From positions 248,001-312,000 of the forward strand of contig NZ_FOBW01000002.1 in NCBI RefSeq assembly GCF_900109925.1: a stretch of DNA of 64,000 nucleotides. The letters are read 5' to 3'. A program made the translations under genes and the position numbers. This document shows, in pieces, positions 24,845 through 32,783 of this stretch (its first letter is position 1; every line of letters starts with the position of its first letter). The notes under the pieces are model-generated. The model was not told where the DNA came from. It was given only the letters and a program-made list of their open reading frames with translations, and ran no database searches. The stretch comes from Mesobacillus persicus. GTDB lineage: Bacteria; Bacillota; Bacilli; Bacillales; Cytobacillaceae.

Positions 24845-25042
24845 TTACCAATCAAGTCCTACTCGTTTATACTCACACAAATCTCCTACACGGTCTTTTA
24901 AGTACACATGAAATTTTCCTGGTGATTCAATCAGTGAAAACACCGCATCTTTAAATAGCACTCCTGCATCTTTTTCATTTATAAGTGATAGGTGTTCCAT
25001 TTCTTCTCCTGTCACATCATTTACAACCGATATATAATACAT
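24845..25042 (-). CDS. Hypothetical phage protein, 65 residues
   Basis: Starts M-Y-Y-I-S-V-V-N-D-V-T-G-E-E-M; alternating beta pattern and a C-terminal G-L-D-W. Start and stop overlap by one base with the upstream gene. No family recognised. Confidence 0.6.
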   Translation of the reverse strand: MYYISVVNDVTGEEMEHLSLINEKDAGVLFKDAVFSLIESPGKFHVYLKDRVGDLCEYKRVGLDW

Positions 25043-25287
25043 TACAGTCTTCCCCCAATTGTTTTTTCTAGGTAGGCATATGCCTCATCAAAGGTTTTAA
25101 ATGGTTTAAGTCCATTTAAGGTTGTATTGGCTTGTACTTTCCACATTTGGTCTCTATGAATGATACGGACATATTTATCTTTAAATTTATATTTTAAAAC
25201 TTTGCCTTCATTGTTCAGAAAGATATGTTGAAATGTACAATATTCTTTTTGATACTTCCCTAATGATTCTTTAATCAAAGAATTCAC
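25042..25287 (-). CDS. Hypothetical phage protein, 81 residues
   Basis: Beta-rich first half (F-K-D-K-Y-V-R-I-I-H-R-D-Q-M-W-K-V-Q) and a short helix with F-D-E-A-Y-A-Y-L. The pattern W-x-V....F.....A..Y resembles small DNA- or RNA-binding modules but is not assignable. Coupled to the next gene. Confidence 0.6.
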   Translation of the reverse strand: MNSLIKESLGKYQKEYCTFQHIFLNNEGKVLKYKFKDKYVRIIHRDQMWKVQANTTLNGLKPFKTFDEAYAYLEKTIGGRL

Positions 25288-25343
25288 TCTCCTATTATGT
25301 GATAATAATAGTTTGAGTGAATTTTTGAAAAGTCCTTTTCCGA

Positions 25344-26018
25344 TTATTTGGTTTTTTCAGCATTTCTTTTTCGTTCACTTATTTTCTGGGATATTTCAGC
25401 AATCACGATCCCTGTTTTAGTTAGTTCAGCATTGTTTGAGATTAATTGGTTAGAATTTAACGTAGTAATTAATTTGCGGTGAACTAAGATGAGGTTATCG
25501 ATATCAAAATTTCGCTTATCTCCATCTCCAAATAGAACAACATGATTTTTGGGAACAGGTCCGTTTTCTTGTTCCCAAATATGAATATGTTTTGGTCTCC
25601 ACTTATTCGGGTCAGCTATCTTAATAATTATGTAGTCGTCTTTACCCACTCTTTCAGAACCAACAGGGCGATATCGGTTTCTATGCATCCCAGGACATAA
25701 ATTGTGTGTGCTTTTATATCCTGCAATTTGATTCTTTCTCAAATTCAAATTGAAATGTTGATTAAACAGTTCCGTCAATTCTTTATTCGTTCGTCCTTCA
25801 AGATTTTCTCTTATAAAGGCACTTTGTTCTTCTGTATAGACATGTTTCAACCCTTTTGTTAATTTAAGGCGATAGCAAATTCGTTTGATTTGCTCATATG
25901 TTTTATTTAACCCAAAGTGTTTGTTAAACTTAGTTGTTAGATCTTTAATTAATGTTCCTTCAATATTATTTTTTAAGAAATCAATCTGTTCAGGTGTATA
26001 TCGAAACCATTGTCCCAT
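25344..26018 (-). CDS. Free-standing HNH homing endonuclease
   Basis: 224 residues. The N-terminal 120 hold two similar helical repeats beginning Y-T-P-E-Q-I-D-F-L and Y-T-E-E-Q-S-A-F-I (Myb/NUMOD-like DNA-binding modules). The C-terminal half has R-P-K-H-I-H-I-W-E-Q-E-N-G, V-V-L-F-G-D-G-D-K-R-N and N-L-I-L-V, an HNH-type nuclease arrangement. ATG at 26018 follows GGAGGG. It is one of several free-standing homing-type nucleases in this prophage. Confidence 0.8.
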   Translation of the reverse strand: MGQWFRYTPEQIDFLKNNIEGTLIKDLTTKFNKHFGLNKTYEQIKRICYRLKLTKGLKHVYTEEQSAFIRENLEGRTNKELTELFNQHFNLNLRKNQIAGYKSTHNLCPGMHRNRYRPVGSERVGKDDYIIIKIADPNKWRPKHIHIWEQENGPVPKNHVVLFGDGDKRNFDIDNLILVHRKLITTLNSNQLISNNAELTKTGIVIAEISQKISERKRNAEKTK

Positions 26019-26019
26019 C

Positions 26020-26253
26020 TTATTTTCCCTCCAGCATCCTAGGTACTGGTTGCTCAATATTTAAACTATTCTCTGCTACTTTTTTTGCTTCTAACACAAG
26101 AGAACCATTCGAAATAATCCGACTTGCAATATCTGAGATGGCTTTTGCTCGATTGATTTCTTCTGATAAGTTTTCACCCTTGACTTCTTCATCACCAAGC
26201 CGTTCAAGCTGCGCAAAAAGGTGTAAATTAAGATCTCCCAGTGTGTTTTTCAT
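26020..26253 (-). CDS. Hypothetical helical phage protein
   Basis: 77 residues, all helical, with R-A-K-A-I-S-D-I-A-S-R-I-I-S-N-G-S-L-V-L-E-A-K, a pattern seen in small proteins near phage homing nucleases and regulators. Stop is two bases before the HNH start. Function unknown. Confidence 0.65.
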   Translation of the reverse strand: MKNTLGDLNLHLFAQLERLGDEEVKGENLSEEINRAKAISDIASRIISNGSLVLEAKKVAENSLNIEQPVPRMLEGK

Positions 26254-26325
26254 TTGAAAACTCCCCCAATATATTTTGTTTTAAGTATGTATTTTCAGAT
26301 TTTCATAAATATCCTTCTTCCTTTT

Positions 26326-28305
26326 TTAATCAACGAGACCATATGCTTTATGAAAATTATTGACAGTGACTTTCCCTTTTGGAGTTAAAGTTGCCTTTCT
26401 GTTGGCATTCCAGCCTTTTTTATACGTAATGTATCCACCTCTTTGTAAATCAAAGAGCATTCGAGCGACTTTATCTTTCGAGAATTTTTTATACAAGAAG
26501 ATAAGTTCTTCTAGTCGTTCTGCAAATGGCAATGCACAATACTCCAACATCAAACAATGTTCTTCATTGATGTTTTTACGAAGAAGAACATCTAAGTTTT
26601 CATTTGTCATCATTGCTTTTAATTTTTCCAGTGCTTTTTCTTCTAATTGTCTTATCGCTTCACGAGTGATGCCATATTCTTCACCAATTTGCTCTAATGT
26701 CATCACGTCATAATACCGTTTTTCAATAATGTCTCTTTCTTTCTCATTGAGATAAATGAGTAAATCTTGAATATCCATCTTGTCTAATCCATTATCAGGT
26801 TCGTCAAAAGTGGTATTCACCAATGTATCCTTTAAAGTTGTTGTGCTTTCATCTTTATAAGAGGATGTCTTGATTTCTGCATCTAATGAATAGGTGTTGA
26901 AATTTTCTTCCCATGATTTATATTTTTTTAATAGTTTCATTGATACTTCAAGAGCAGATGCAAGTTCTTCATCATTTGGTTCACGCTTTAATTCTTCTTT
27001 TAGCTTTGCTTTCGTTTTTCTTATTTTTCTAATCTCATAGTAGGCATTTACAGGAAGTCCATTTTGTTGCTGGTTTTGTTTTCCTAGTTCTCTTTTAATA
27101 CCCCACTTGATGTTTTGACCTGCAAACGATATAAATTTATTGTTTTCTATTTGAGTTACATCATAATTTTCAAGAGCTTCAAGAAACCCAATTACTCCAA
27201 TTTGATATAGATCTTCTTGAAGAAAAGTATCATTTCTTGCTGAGGGAGATAATTTGTAAATAAAATGATAAATAAATTTTTCATTACGAGTTATTAATAC
27301 TTCTTTTATCTCTTCTTTTCGGTTATCAGAAGTGGCATATTTGTATTCAACCACTAATTCTTCATTGGACTTTTCATCATCAGGTTTGGTTGCTAATTCC
27401 TCTAAGGATTCAAACGTTCCATTAAAGAGTAAAAATTCGATTTCATAATATTTTTCCTTTCGAATTCCAGCCTGTTGGACGATTTCCTCAATCGTGGGTT
27501 TTCGATGAAGCTCTATTGTCAACATTTCTTCTGCTTGTTTAATTTTTTTGTAAACATCGTATTTCTTCCAGTCATCTTGATTCTTTTTCGAAACACCATA
27601 ATTAACTTCAATTTGGATTTTATCTTGTTCGATTTCTTCTTTTGCTTCTGGATTATTTGGTTCTTTTTCAAGTTGTGTTTTAAACTCTTGAACTTTTCCT
27701 TTTGCACGATAAAGAGCATTGTCTACTTTTTTTCGATTAATGCCTACCTTTTCCCCTATTTCGGAATAAGAATATCCTTCAAGAGACAATTCAAAGATTT
27801 GTTTCTCCATCTCTGTAAATGTTTCTTCTTTATATTGTTTAAAATGTTTTACCGTATCATTTGTTTCCACTTGTTTAGATGGGTCAACGAACTCATAGGA
27901 AAGACTAATCTGGGCTTGTTCTGAATGGGATGCATAATCAATAAATGCAGTATCATCACCATCAGGCAACAAAGCATCATAGGAATGGCTTTCATTTAAG
28001 GCAAGATGTTTATTATTTTTCGACCGATTTAATTCACCTAAAATTTTATGTTTCACAAACCTTCTACACCATGATTGAAAGTTACCGTTTTCGACTTTTT
28101 CAGGATTAAAGGCTTCAATGGCTTCCATCATTCCCATGCAACCTATTTGAAAGATATCATCACGGTCTGCACCTGGGATAAAGATTTTCTTTTGAAAACT
28201 TTTAACAATGGGTTCACATTTTTGGATGATTTCATTGATTGCTCTTTCATCGCCTTGTTGTGCTTGTTTGAGTACGTTCATATCAATGTCAGCAATATGA
28301 CTCAT
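26326..28305 (-). CDS. Tandem sigma-factor fusion: SigH-like plus second sigma-70-like unit
   Basis: 659 residues, about three times a normal alternative sigma factor. Residues 1-210 resemble SigH: region 2 at about 45-100 (G-A-D-R-D-D-I-F-Q-I-G) and region 4 at about 163-205. Residues 258-290 look like sigma region 3 (R-K-P-T-I-E-E-I-V-Q-Q-A-G). A second full unit follows: region 2 at about 340-405 (E-D-L-Y-Q-I-G-V-I-G-F-L-E-A), region 3 at about 425-460 (R-E-P-N-D-E-E-L-A-S-A-L) and region 4 at about 518-565 (T-R-E-A-I-R-Q-L-E-E-K-A-L). The last 80 residues look like a winged helix. The frame is continuous, so this is a fusion and not an annotation artefact. It probably redirects host RNA polymerase; no target promoter is known. 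Confidence 0.85.
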   Translation of the reverse strand: MSHIADIDMNVLKQAQQGDERAINEIIQKCEPIVKSFQKKIFIPGADRDDIFQIGCMGMMEAIEAFNPEKVENGNFQSWCRRFVKHKILGELNRSKNNKHLALNESHSYDALLPDGDDTAFIDYASHSEQAQISLSYEFVDPSKQVETNDTVKHFKQYKEETFTEMEKQIFELSLEGYSYSEIGEKVGINRKKVDNALYRAKGKVQEFKTQLEKEPNNPEAKEEIEQDKIQIEVNYGVSKKNQDDWKKYDVYKKIKQAEEMLTIELHRKPTIEEIVQQAGIRKEKYYEIEFLLFNGTFESLEELATKPDDEKSNEELVVEYKYATSDNRKEEIKEVLITRNEKFIYHFIYKLSPSARNDTFLQEDLYQIGVIGFLEALENYDVTQIENNKFISFAGQNIKWGIKRELGKQNQQQNGLPVNAYYEIRKIRKTKAKLKEELKREPNDEELASALEVSMKLLKKYKSWEENFNTYSLDAEIKTSSYKDESTTTLKDTLVNTTFDEPDNGLDKMDIQDLLIYLNEKERDIIEKRYYDVMTLEQIGEEYGITREAIRQLEEKALEKLKAMMTNENLDVLLRKNINEEHCLMLEYCALPFAERLEELIFLYKKFSKDKVARMLFDLQRGGYITYKKGWNANRKATLTPKGKVTVNNFHKAYGLVD

Positions 28306-29258
28306 GGCTTGACCCCATTTTTGTATTCATTGGTCTGTTTGGATTTTATAACTTCCTTTTCTACAACCATTTTTAATTTTTCAAGTGCTCTAAACGTTCC
28401 TTTATGGATAATATCTAATCGTTTCTTTAACTCATAAGCCAACTCTTGTTGTGTTTTCCCATGGAGGTAATGTTGTTCAATCAACAATCTGTCCATTCCA
28501 TTTAACTTAACAAGGGATTCTCTAATCACTTGTTCATCAACATCCACTTGTAAATTGGTTTTCTTTTTCAAGACGTCTGAAAGGTTCTTTTTGGTGATGG
28601 GTTGATTCTGTTCAATTTGTTCAACAAACTCATCTATTTTTCTTCTTGAGCGTTGAATTGCATTATCAATGGTTTTACTTTCAACCCCAAGTCTTTCTTC
28701 AAGTTCTTGGTAGGTTAAACCCTCTATATGAAACAACTGATAAATTTCTTTTTCTCTATCGCTAAAATGCAAGTCTTTAAAACGGTCTAATTGTTCCAGT
28801 TTGTCTTGAATTTCAATTTGTTTAATTGGATCTAAAAATTCATAGGATAAACTTTCCTGTGCATTCATCGAGTTGGATGCAAAATCTAAAAATGTCATAT
28901 TATCGTTCTCTGGAAGTGGAACATCAAAGGAGTCACTTTCATTTAATGCTTTATGTTTCTTTCGTGTTGCACCTTTAACGGCACCAATGAGTTGTCGGTC
29001 GATACACATGGCACAAAAGGAAAGAAAATTTCCTTCTTCTACTTTTTCAGGTTCAAAACTTTGGATGGCTTTAAAAATGCCAATGTTTCCTTCTTGAAAG
29101 ACATCGTCATATTCAGCACCTGGTAAAAAGTATTTTCTTTTTTTGATGATGGCTTTTACCAGTCCACGAAGTTGATTTGCAATTTCATTAAATGCAAATT
29201 CGTCACCATCTTTTGCTTTTTGTATCATCTCTAGTGGAATCTCTTTATATTTACTCAT
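28302..29258 (-). CDS. SigH-like phage sigma factor with extra HTH
   Basis: 318 residues. Residues 1-220 align in layout with SigH and with the first unit of the next gene: L-P-G-A-E-Y-D-D-V-F-Q-E-G-N-I-G-I-F-K-A-I (region 2) and F-S-D-R-E-K-E-I-Y...L-T-Y-Q-E-L-E-E-R-L-G-V (region 4). Residues 240-300 hold a second region-4-like HTH (T-Q-Q-E-L-A-Y-E-L). Its stop overlaps the start of the fusion gene by four bases, so both are made together. The two genes appear to share ancestry by duplication. Confidence 0.87.
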   Translation of the reverse strand: MSKYKEIPLEMIQKAKDGDEFAFNEIANQLRGLVKAIIKKRKYFLPGAEYDDVFQEGNIGIFKAIQSFEPEKVEEGNFLSFCAMCIDRQLIGAVKGATRKKHKALNESDSFDVPLPENDNMTFLDFASNSMNAQESLSYEFLDPIKQIEIQDKLEQLDRFKDLHFSDREKEIYQLFHIEGLTYQELEERLGVESKTIDNAIQRSRRKIDEFVEQIEQNQPITKKNLSDVLKKKTNLQVDVDEQVIRESLVKLNGMDRLLIEQHYLHGKTQQELAYELKKRLDIIHKGTFRALEKLKMVVEKEVIKSKQTNEYKNGVKP

Positions 29259-29532
29259 AAGGTTGTTCCACGCCTGTTAAGATGATGTTGAAGTGATTTT
29301 TCTTTACATACTCCCCAAGTTCTTGATAAAACGCCTTTCTCTCTTCAATGGATAAGGACAACTCTAAAACCAAACGTCCAAAGTGTTTAATGTCTTTGAC
29401 TTTGCCTGAGTACAAATCCATTTTAATGAAAAAGGTTTCCCTCTTTTGTTTGCACTCCACATTCAAATACACAAGGAACTCTTCTTTTTCTTTTATATGA
29501 AACGAATCAACTAAATTAAATGTATACTTCAT
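29251..29532 (-). CDS. Hypothetical protein upstream of the sigma genes
   Basis: 93 residues, alpha/beta, with C-K-Q-K-R-E-T-F-F-I-K-M and a helix S-I-E-E-R-K-A-F-Y-Q-E-L-G. It overlaps the sigma gene start by eight bases and is probably the first gene of that operon. It might regulate the sigma factor, but nothing in the sequence proves it. Confidence 0.65.
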   Translation of the reverse strand: MKYTFNLVDSFHIKEKEEFLVYLNVECKQKRETFFIKMDLYSGKVKDIKHFGRLVLELSLSIEERKAFYQELGEYVKKNHFNIILTGVEQPYE

Positions 29533-29629
29533 AAGGATGACCTCCGTTTTTGTGATAATAGATAATGCACAAAGAAACGAAAAAACCCTTCTTTAAAAAA
29601 TAATTTCCTGCTGTTTAAATCGCTATTAT

Positions 29630-29658
29630 TTGAGAAGATATGATACTATTGCTTTAAT
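29630..29658 (+). promoter_or_regulatory. Promoter of the second lone forward gene
   Basis: TTGAGA at 29630-29635, 17-base spacer, TTTAAT at 29653-29658, about 30 bases before the start codon. Confidence 0.55.
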
Positions 29659-29687
29659 GGGAATAAATAGAAAGCGAGAGGTTAACG

Positions 29688-29930
29688 ATGGAGCAAAAGA
29701 ATCAACTGACTGAGTATGGAAAAAAACTGATGGCACTGAGAAAAGATTTATCTGATAATGTTAAGAAAATGATGGATTCAGATGAAGAGTTTGCTGAAAC
29801 CCTTGAGGAATTCGATATTTCTATTACAGTTGGCAATCAACAGCACCAACTTTCTTTTAATTCCGACTTATATACTGACCTGCTAACGATGATTGACAAT
29901 CAGATTGAGGACTACGGAACGGAAGAATAA
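29688..29930 (+). CDS. Small acidic protein, forward-oriented, unknown
   Basis: 80 residues, strongly acidic (D-S-D-E-E-F-A-E-T-L-E-E-F-D), with a beta segment I-S-I-T-V-G-N-Q-Q-H-Q-L-S-F and helical ends. It opposes the surrounding operon and has its own promoter and a bidirectional terminator: a moron-like unit. Acidic single-domain phage proteins are often inhibitors of host or defence proteins, but no family is recognised here. Confidence 0.7.
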   Translation: MEQKNQLTEYGKKLMALRKDLSDNVKKMMDSDEEFAETLEEFDISITVGNQQHQLSFNSDLYTDLLTMIDNQIEDYGTEE

Positions 29931-29937
29931 GCGAATA

Positions 29938-29974
29938 AAAAAAGGTTTACTCATCAGTTGAGTAAACCTTTTTC
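29938..29974. terminator. Bidirectional terminator
   Basis: Fifteen-base-pair perfect stem AAAAAGGTTTACTCA with its complement around a five-base loop, A and T runs on both sides. Ends the forward gene and the minus-strand zinc-ribbon gene. Confidence 0.88.
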
Positions 29975-30153
29975 ATATTTCCTTTTGCCACATTCATGGG
30001 TTTCCCCCAATCGTATGGTTGGCTCAGAATTTGTTTGCCACATTTTAAACATTCGACATCACAAAGTCGTTTGTAACTTATTTTATCTTTTATGTTTTCT
30101 GGGTATTCTTCCACCCGTATTACATCTAAGACGCCACCACACTCACAAATCAT
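29947..30153 (-). CDS. Small zinc-ribbon protein
   Basis: 68 residues with C-E-C near the N terminus and C-L-K-C in the middle, giving a likely four-cysteine zinc site. ATG at 30153 has TTGGAG eight bases upstream; a longer frame from 30213 lacks one. The stop codon lies inside the terminator stem. Function unknown. Confidence 0.6.
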   Translation of the reverse strand: MICECGGVLDVIRVEEYPENIKDKISYKRLCDVECLKCGKQILSQPYDWGKPMNVAKGNMKKVYSTDE

Positions 30154-30213
30154 GCTTGAACTCCAATCATGTTCTTTCTTTACATGATACCAAGAAAAGA
30201 AATGGAGACACAA

Positions 30214-30603
30214 CTATTTATAGGAGATTTGCTTTTCATATCGAAGACGCCAATAGATACTTTCTTTGTTTGCCCCTTTTTCAAAGAATGAACGTGCAGC
30301 TTGCACTTGGTCTTGTTTGGAGTAACAATAGGGACCCACACGTTCTAAAAACGCTTTAGCCACTCCACCATGTGCCACATAGGTATAAACCCCTCGATGT
30401 TCATAAATATCCCCTAGACCGACAATTTCTTGGATACGGTCTAATGTTTTTTTTCCAGCACGACCACTCATGCCAATTCGTATCGAAATATAATAATAGG
30501 TTTTCTTTACACTCTTTTTATTGATATATTCTCGCTTATCGCAACTGATGGTTCCTTCGCCATCAATAATGCCGCCAACATAATGATACAATTCATTTTT
30601 CAC
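30214..30603 (-). CDS. LAGLIDADG homing endonuclease, single motif
   Basis: 129 residues. One LAGLIDADG-type motif (V-G-G-I-I-D-G-E-G-T-I-S) at about residue 10, followed by the beta sheet that contacts DNA and C-terminal helices. Single-motif enzymes act as dimers on near-palindromic sites. GTG at 30603 follows AAGGAG. It stands alone, not inside an intron or intein that I can see, although the group I intron at 10.2 kb could be its partner. Confidence 0.82.
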   Translation of the reverse strand: MKNELYHYVGGIIDGEGTISCDKREYINKKSVKKTYYYISIRIGMSGRAGKKTLDRIQEIVGLGDIYEHRGVYTYVAHGGVAKAFLERVGPYCYSKQDQVQAARSFFEKGANKESIYWRLRYEKQISYK

Positions 30604-30613
30604 ATGACACTCC

Positions 30614-30787
30614 TTATTTATTGGGCTGTGCCCCTGAGTCATTTTGATCGTTATCCGTTTTCTCATATTTCTTTTTTATCGTATATTGTACTTGGAATTT
30701 CCCTTGGTGGTTTGATACGTGGATATCACAATAGGGGTTTTGTTGAAGGAAGGTTTCGAGGTCATTTAATAGGGTTTGAAGGCTCAT
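30614..30787 (-). CDS. Small hypothetical protein
   Basis: 57 residues starting M-S-L-Q-T-L-L-N-D-L-E-T-F-L, with a beta segment and a polar tail. GAGGTGA precedes ATG 30787. A terminator lies immediately upstream. No family recognised. Confidence 0.55.
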   Translation of the reverse strand: MSLQTLLNDLETFLQQNPYCDIHVSNHQGKFQVQYTIKKKYEKTDNDQNDSGAQPNK

Positions 30788-30811
30788 ACACATCACCTCT
30801 TCATTTTAAAG

Positions 30812-30879
30812 ACAAAAAGAAAGATGCCTTGAAAGAAGCCCGTTCTAAAAAACAGGAGGTCATCTTCGTTCAAGGCATC
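30812..30879 (-). terminator. Long-stem terminator and surrounding spacer
   Basis: GATGCCTTGA / TCAAGGCATC stem with a long loop, followed by TTTCTTTTTG on the minus strand. The rest of the gap up to 31018 shows no gene I can support, only an AT-rich spacer with a short AAAGGA / TCCTTT hairpin. Confidence 0.6.
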
Positions 30880-31018
30880 AGTCTACATATTATAAGGAAG
30901 TAACAAATAATCATAACAAAAAAAGCAGGATAGCAACCACACAAAAGGAGAAAAAGTCGTCTTACATCTAGTTAGTTATGCAGAAAAGGAAATTCTCCTT
31001 TTTTAAATATTCACTTTT

Positions 31019-31345
31019 TTATTGAAATTGTGGTGAAGGTTTTAACAGAACGAGCATTTCTAAAGCTGACATATTGGGGAGATGGTTTAGGAACTTCTTG
31101 GCTTGCAAGTAAGATGTGAAAGAAAACGCTTGTAGTTCATGCTGAATGTCAAAATGGTTTTTTGTGTCTTCTCGGTGTAACAGATAAATTCGGATGACGA
31201 TTTCTTTTGTAAAATGTTTCATTCCACTCGTTAAAATCAAGATTCCTGTTTTCTTATCCACAGGACTGACCACGGTTGCATGTATTTCCATATCATGCAG
31301 TATCTCATTTGGAATATTGACGTTGATATTGGTATTTTTCTTCAA
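31019..31345 (-). CDS. Hypothetical phage protein, 108 residues
   Basis: Starts M-K-K-N-T-N-I-N-V-N-I-P-N-E-I-L-H-D-M-E-I-H-A, a beta-rich first half and a helical, Leu-rich end. Follows the methyltransferase gene after 80 bases. I do not recognise it. Confidence 0.6.
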   Translation of the reverse strand: MKKNTNINVNIPNEILHDMEIHATVVSPVDKKTGILILTSGMKHFTKEIVIRIYLLHREDTKNHFDIQHELQAFSFTSYLQAKKFLNHLPNMSALEMLVLLKPSPQFQ

Positions 31346-31424
31346 AAAAATCCCTCCTTTTATGTAGACACCATTCTACAAAAAACGAGGGATTTCCTGT
31401 CTGTTCACCAAAAGTACAAACATT

Positions 31425-32612
31425 TTATTTAGATTCTTCCAATTGGAAGGCTTGTTGATTTTCATCGACTTCATTTTTCTTTTTGGTTTTTCTAGTTGAG
31501 CCTTTTCTCTTTTTCTTTTCCCCTGTTGTTACCATGTTTTGGATGTATTCTTCATCCCATCTTGCTGGTTCTGTTTCATATGGAATCTTGGCATAGGTTT
31601 TAAGAATGGCTTCTACAATGATTTTCGCGCCTTCCACTGGCACTGCCATCCCAATTTGCTTTCTAGCACTTTCTTTTCCTCCAATAAACTCATACCAATC
31701 AGGGAATGTTTGAAGTCTAGCACGTTCACGGTTGGTTAAAGCACGAGGTTCTTCATAGTGATACATATGAGTTCCTCCACCGCCTGAACCTGTTACCGTA
31801 TATGCTGGAGTTTCAGGATGCAGTCTTCTATATATGTTCGACATTTTTGTTTTCTTTACATTCAAACGAAGATGTTCTGGTAGATAATCCACCCAGCAAT
31901 TATCCCCTGGGTTTATATGTGAAAGCATTTCGATGACTTTTTTATCATGTCTTGTGAATTCATGATTCAGTGCATCTTCAGGTATTGGTGGATTTTCAAG
32001 GGCTTGTTTGGATGATTTCCAGTCCTTCTTATTTTTAAAAGGAGCTTTAGGCACTTCAAATCGTAGACCAAGGTCTTTTCTGAATCCAACGATGATAATA
32101 CGATGCCTTGCTTGTGGGACACCATATTCTTCAAACTTATATTTATGAGGAGTGATGGTATAACCTGCTCGTTCCATCTCCGTTAAAATTTGAATAAAGG
32201 CTTTTCCTTCGTTTGCACTTTCTAGTCCACCTACATTTTCAGCAATAAACCATTTTGGCTTGTGGTGTTTTAAGACTTTGATTCCGTATGAATAAAGTCC
32301 ACCATATTCCCCTTCAAGTCCTTTTGTTTCTCCTACAAGAGAAAAATCATTACAAGGGAATCCAAATGCGAAGGCATCAATCGGTGGTAAACTTTTGATA
32401 TCTAACTCTTTTACATCTCCAAAGAAAACCGTCTCTGGTTTATCAGGACATATATTATGTCGGAACGTTTTGCATGTGTCTTCATGATAATCATTAGCCC
32501 ATGCATGTTCTACTTTATATAAAGTATTGTTTTCATCTTTTACTTCCACCATTTTAGCTCCTAGCGATAAGCCCCCAGGACCACAGAACAGCTCTCCTTT
32601 TCGAAAAATCAT
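31425..32612 (-). CDS. DNA (cytosine-5) methyltransferase
   Basis: 395 residues. Clear C5-methyltransferase motifs: motif I L-F-C-G-P-G-G-L-S-L-G (8-18), motif IV F-P-C-N with catalytic Cys87, motif VI E-N-V (126-128), motif VIII Q-A-R-H-R (168-172), and near the end the conserved R-E-R-A-R-L-Q-T-F-P and Q-I-G-M-A-V-P. A target-recognition region lies between about 200 and 290. The C-terminal 40 residues are Lys-rich. It is divergent from a PLD-family nuclease gene, so it is most likely the protective methylase of a type II restriction-modification system. Confidence 0.93.
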   Translation of the reverse strand: MIFRKGELFCGPGGLSLGAKMVEVKDENNTLYKVEHAWANDYHEDTCKTFRHNICPDKPETVFFGDVKELDIKSLPPIDAFAFGFPCNDFSLVGETKGLEGEYGGLYSYGIKVLKHHKPKWFIAENVGGLESANEGKAFIQILTEMERAGYTITPHKYKFEEYGVPQARHRIIIVGFRKDLGLRFEVPKAPFKNKKDWKSSKQALENPPIPEDALNHEFTRHDKKVIEMLSHINPGDNCWVDYLPEHLRLNVKKTKMSNIYRRLHPETPAYTVTGSGGGGTHMYHYEEPRALTNRERARLQTFPDWYEFIGGKESARKQIGMAVPVEGAKIIVEAILKTYAKIPYETEPARWDEEYIQNMVTTGEKKKRKGSTRKTKKKNEVDENQQAFQLEESK

Positions 32613-32783
32613 TTACTTTCGCTCCTACATGTGTAGTTTGTCATTTTATGTTCTAAAGTCTAATTATACACTACTCATCCATCCATTAAAAGTTTGCAAG
32701 TCTATCTTCCAACTTAATAGGTGACATCTCTAGTAAACTCTAATATTATTAAATTGACAATGTAAAAAATTGGAGGGATTCCT

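Noticed and set aside
30583-30903. Plus-strand 106-codon frame
   Set aside because: It runs antisense through a supported small gene and a terminator, with no ribosome site.
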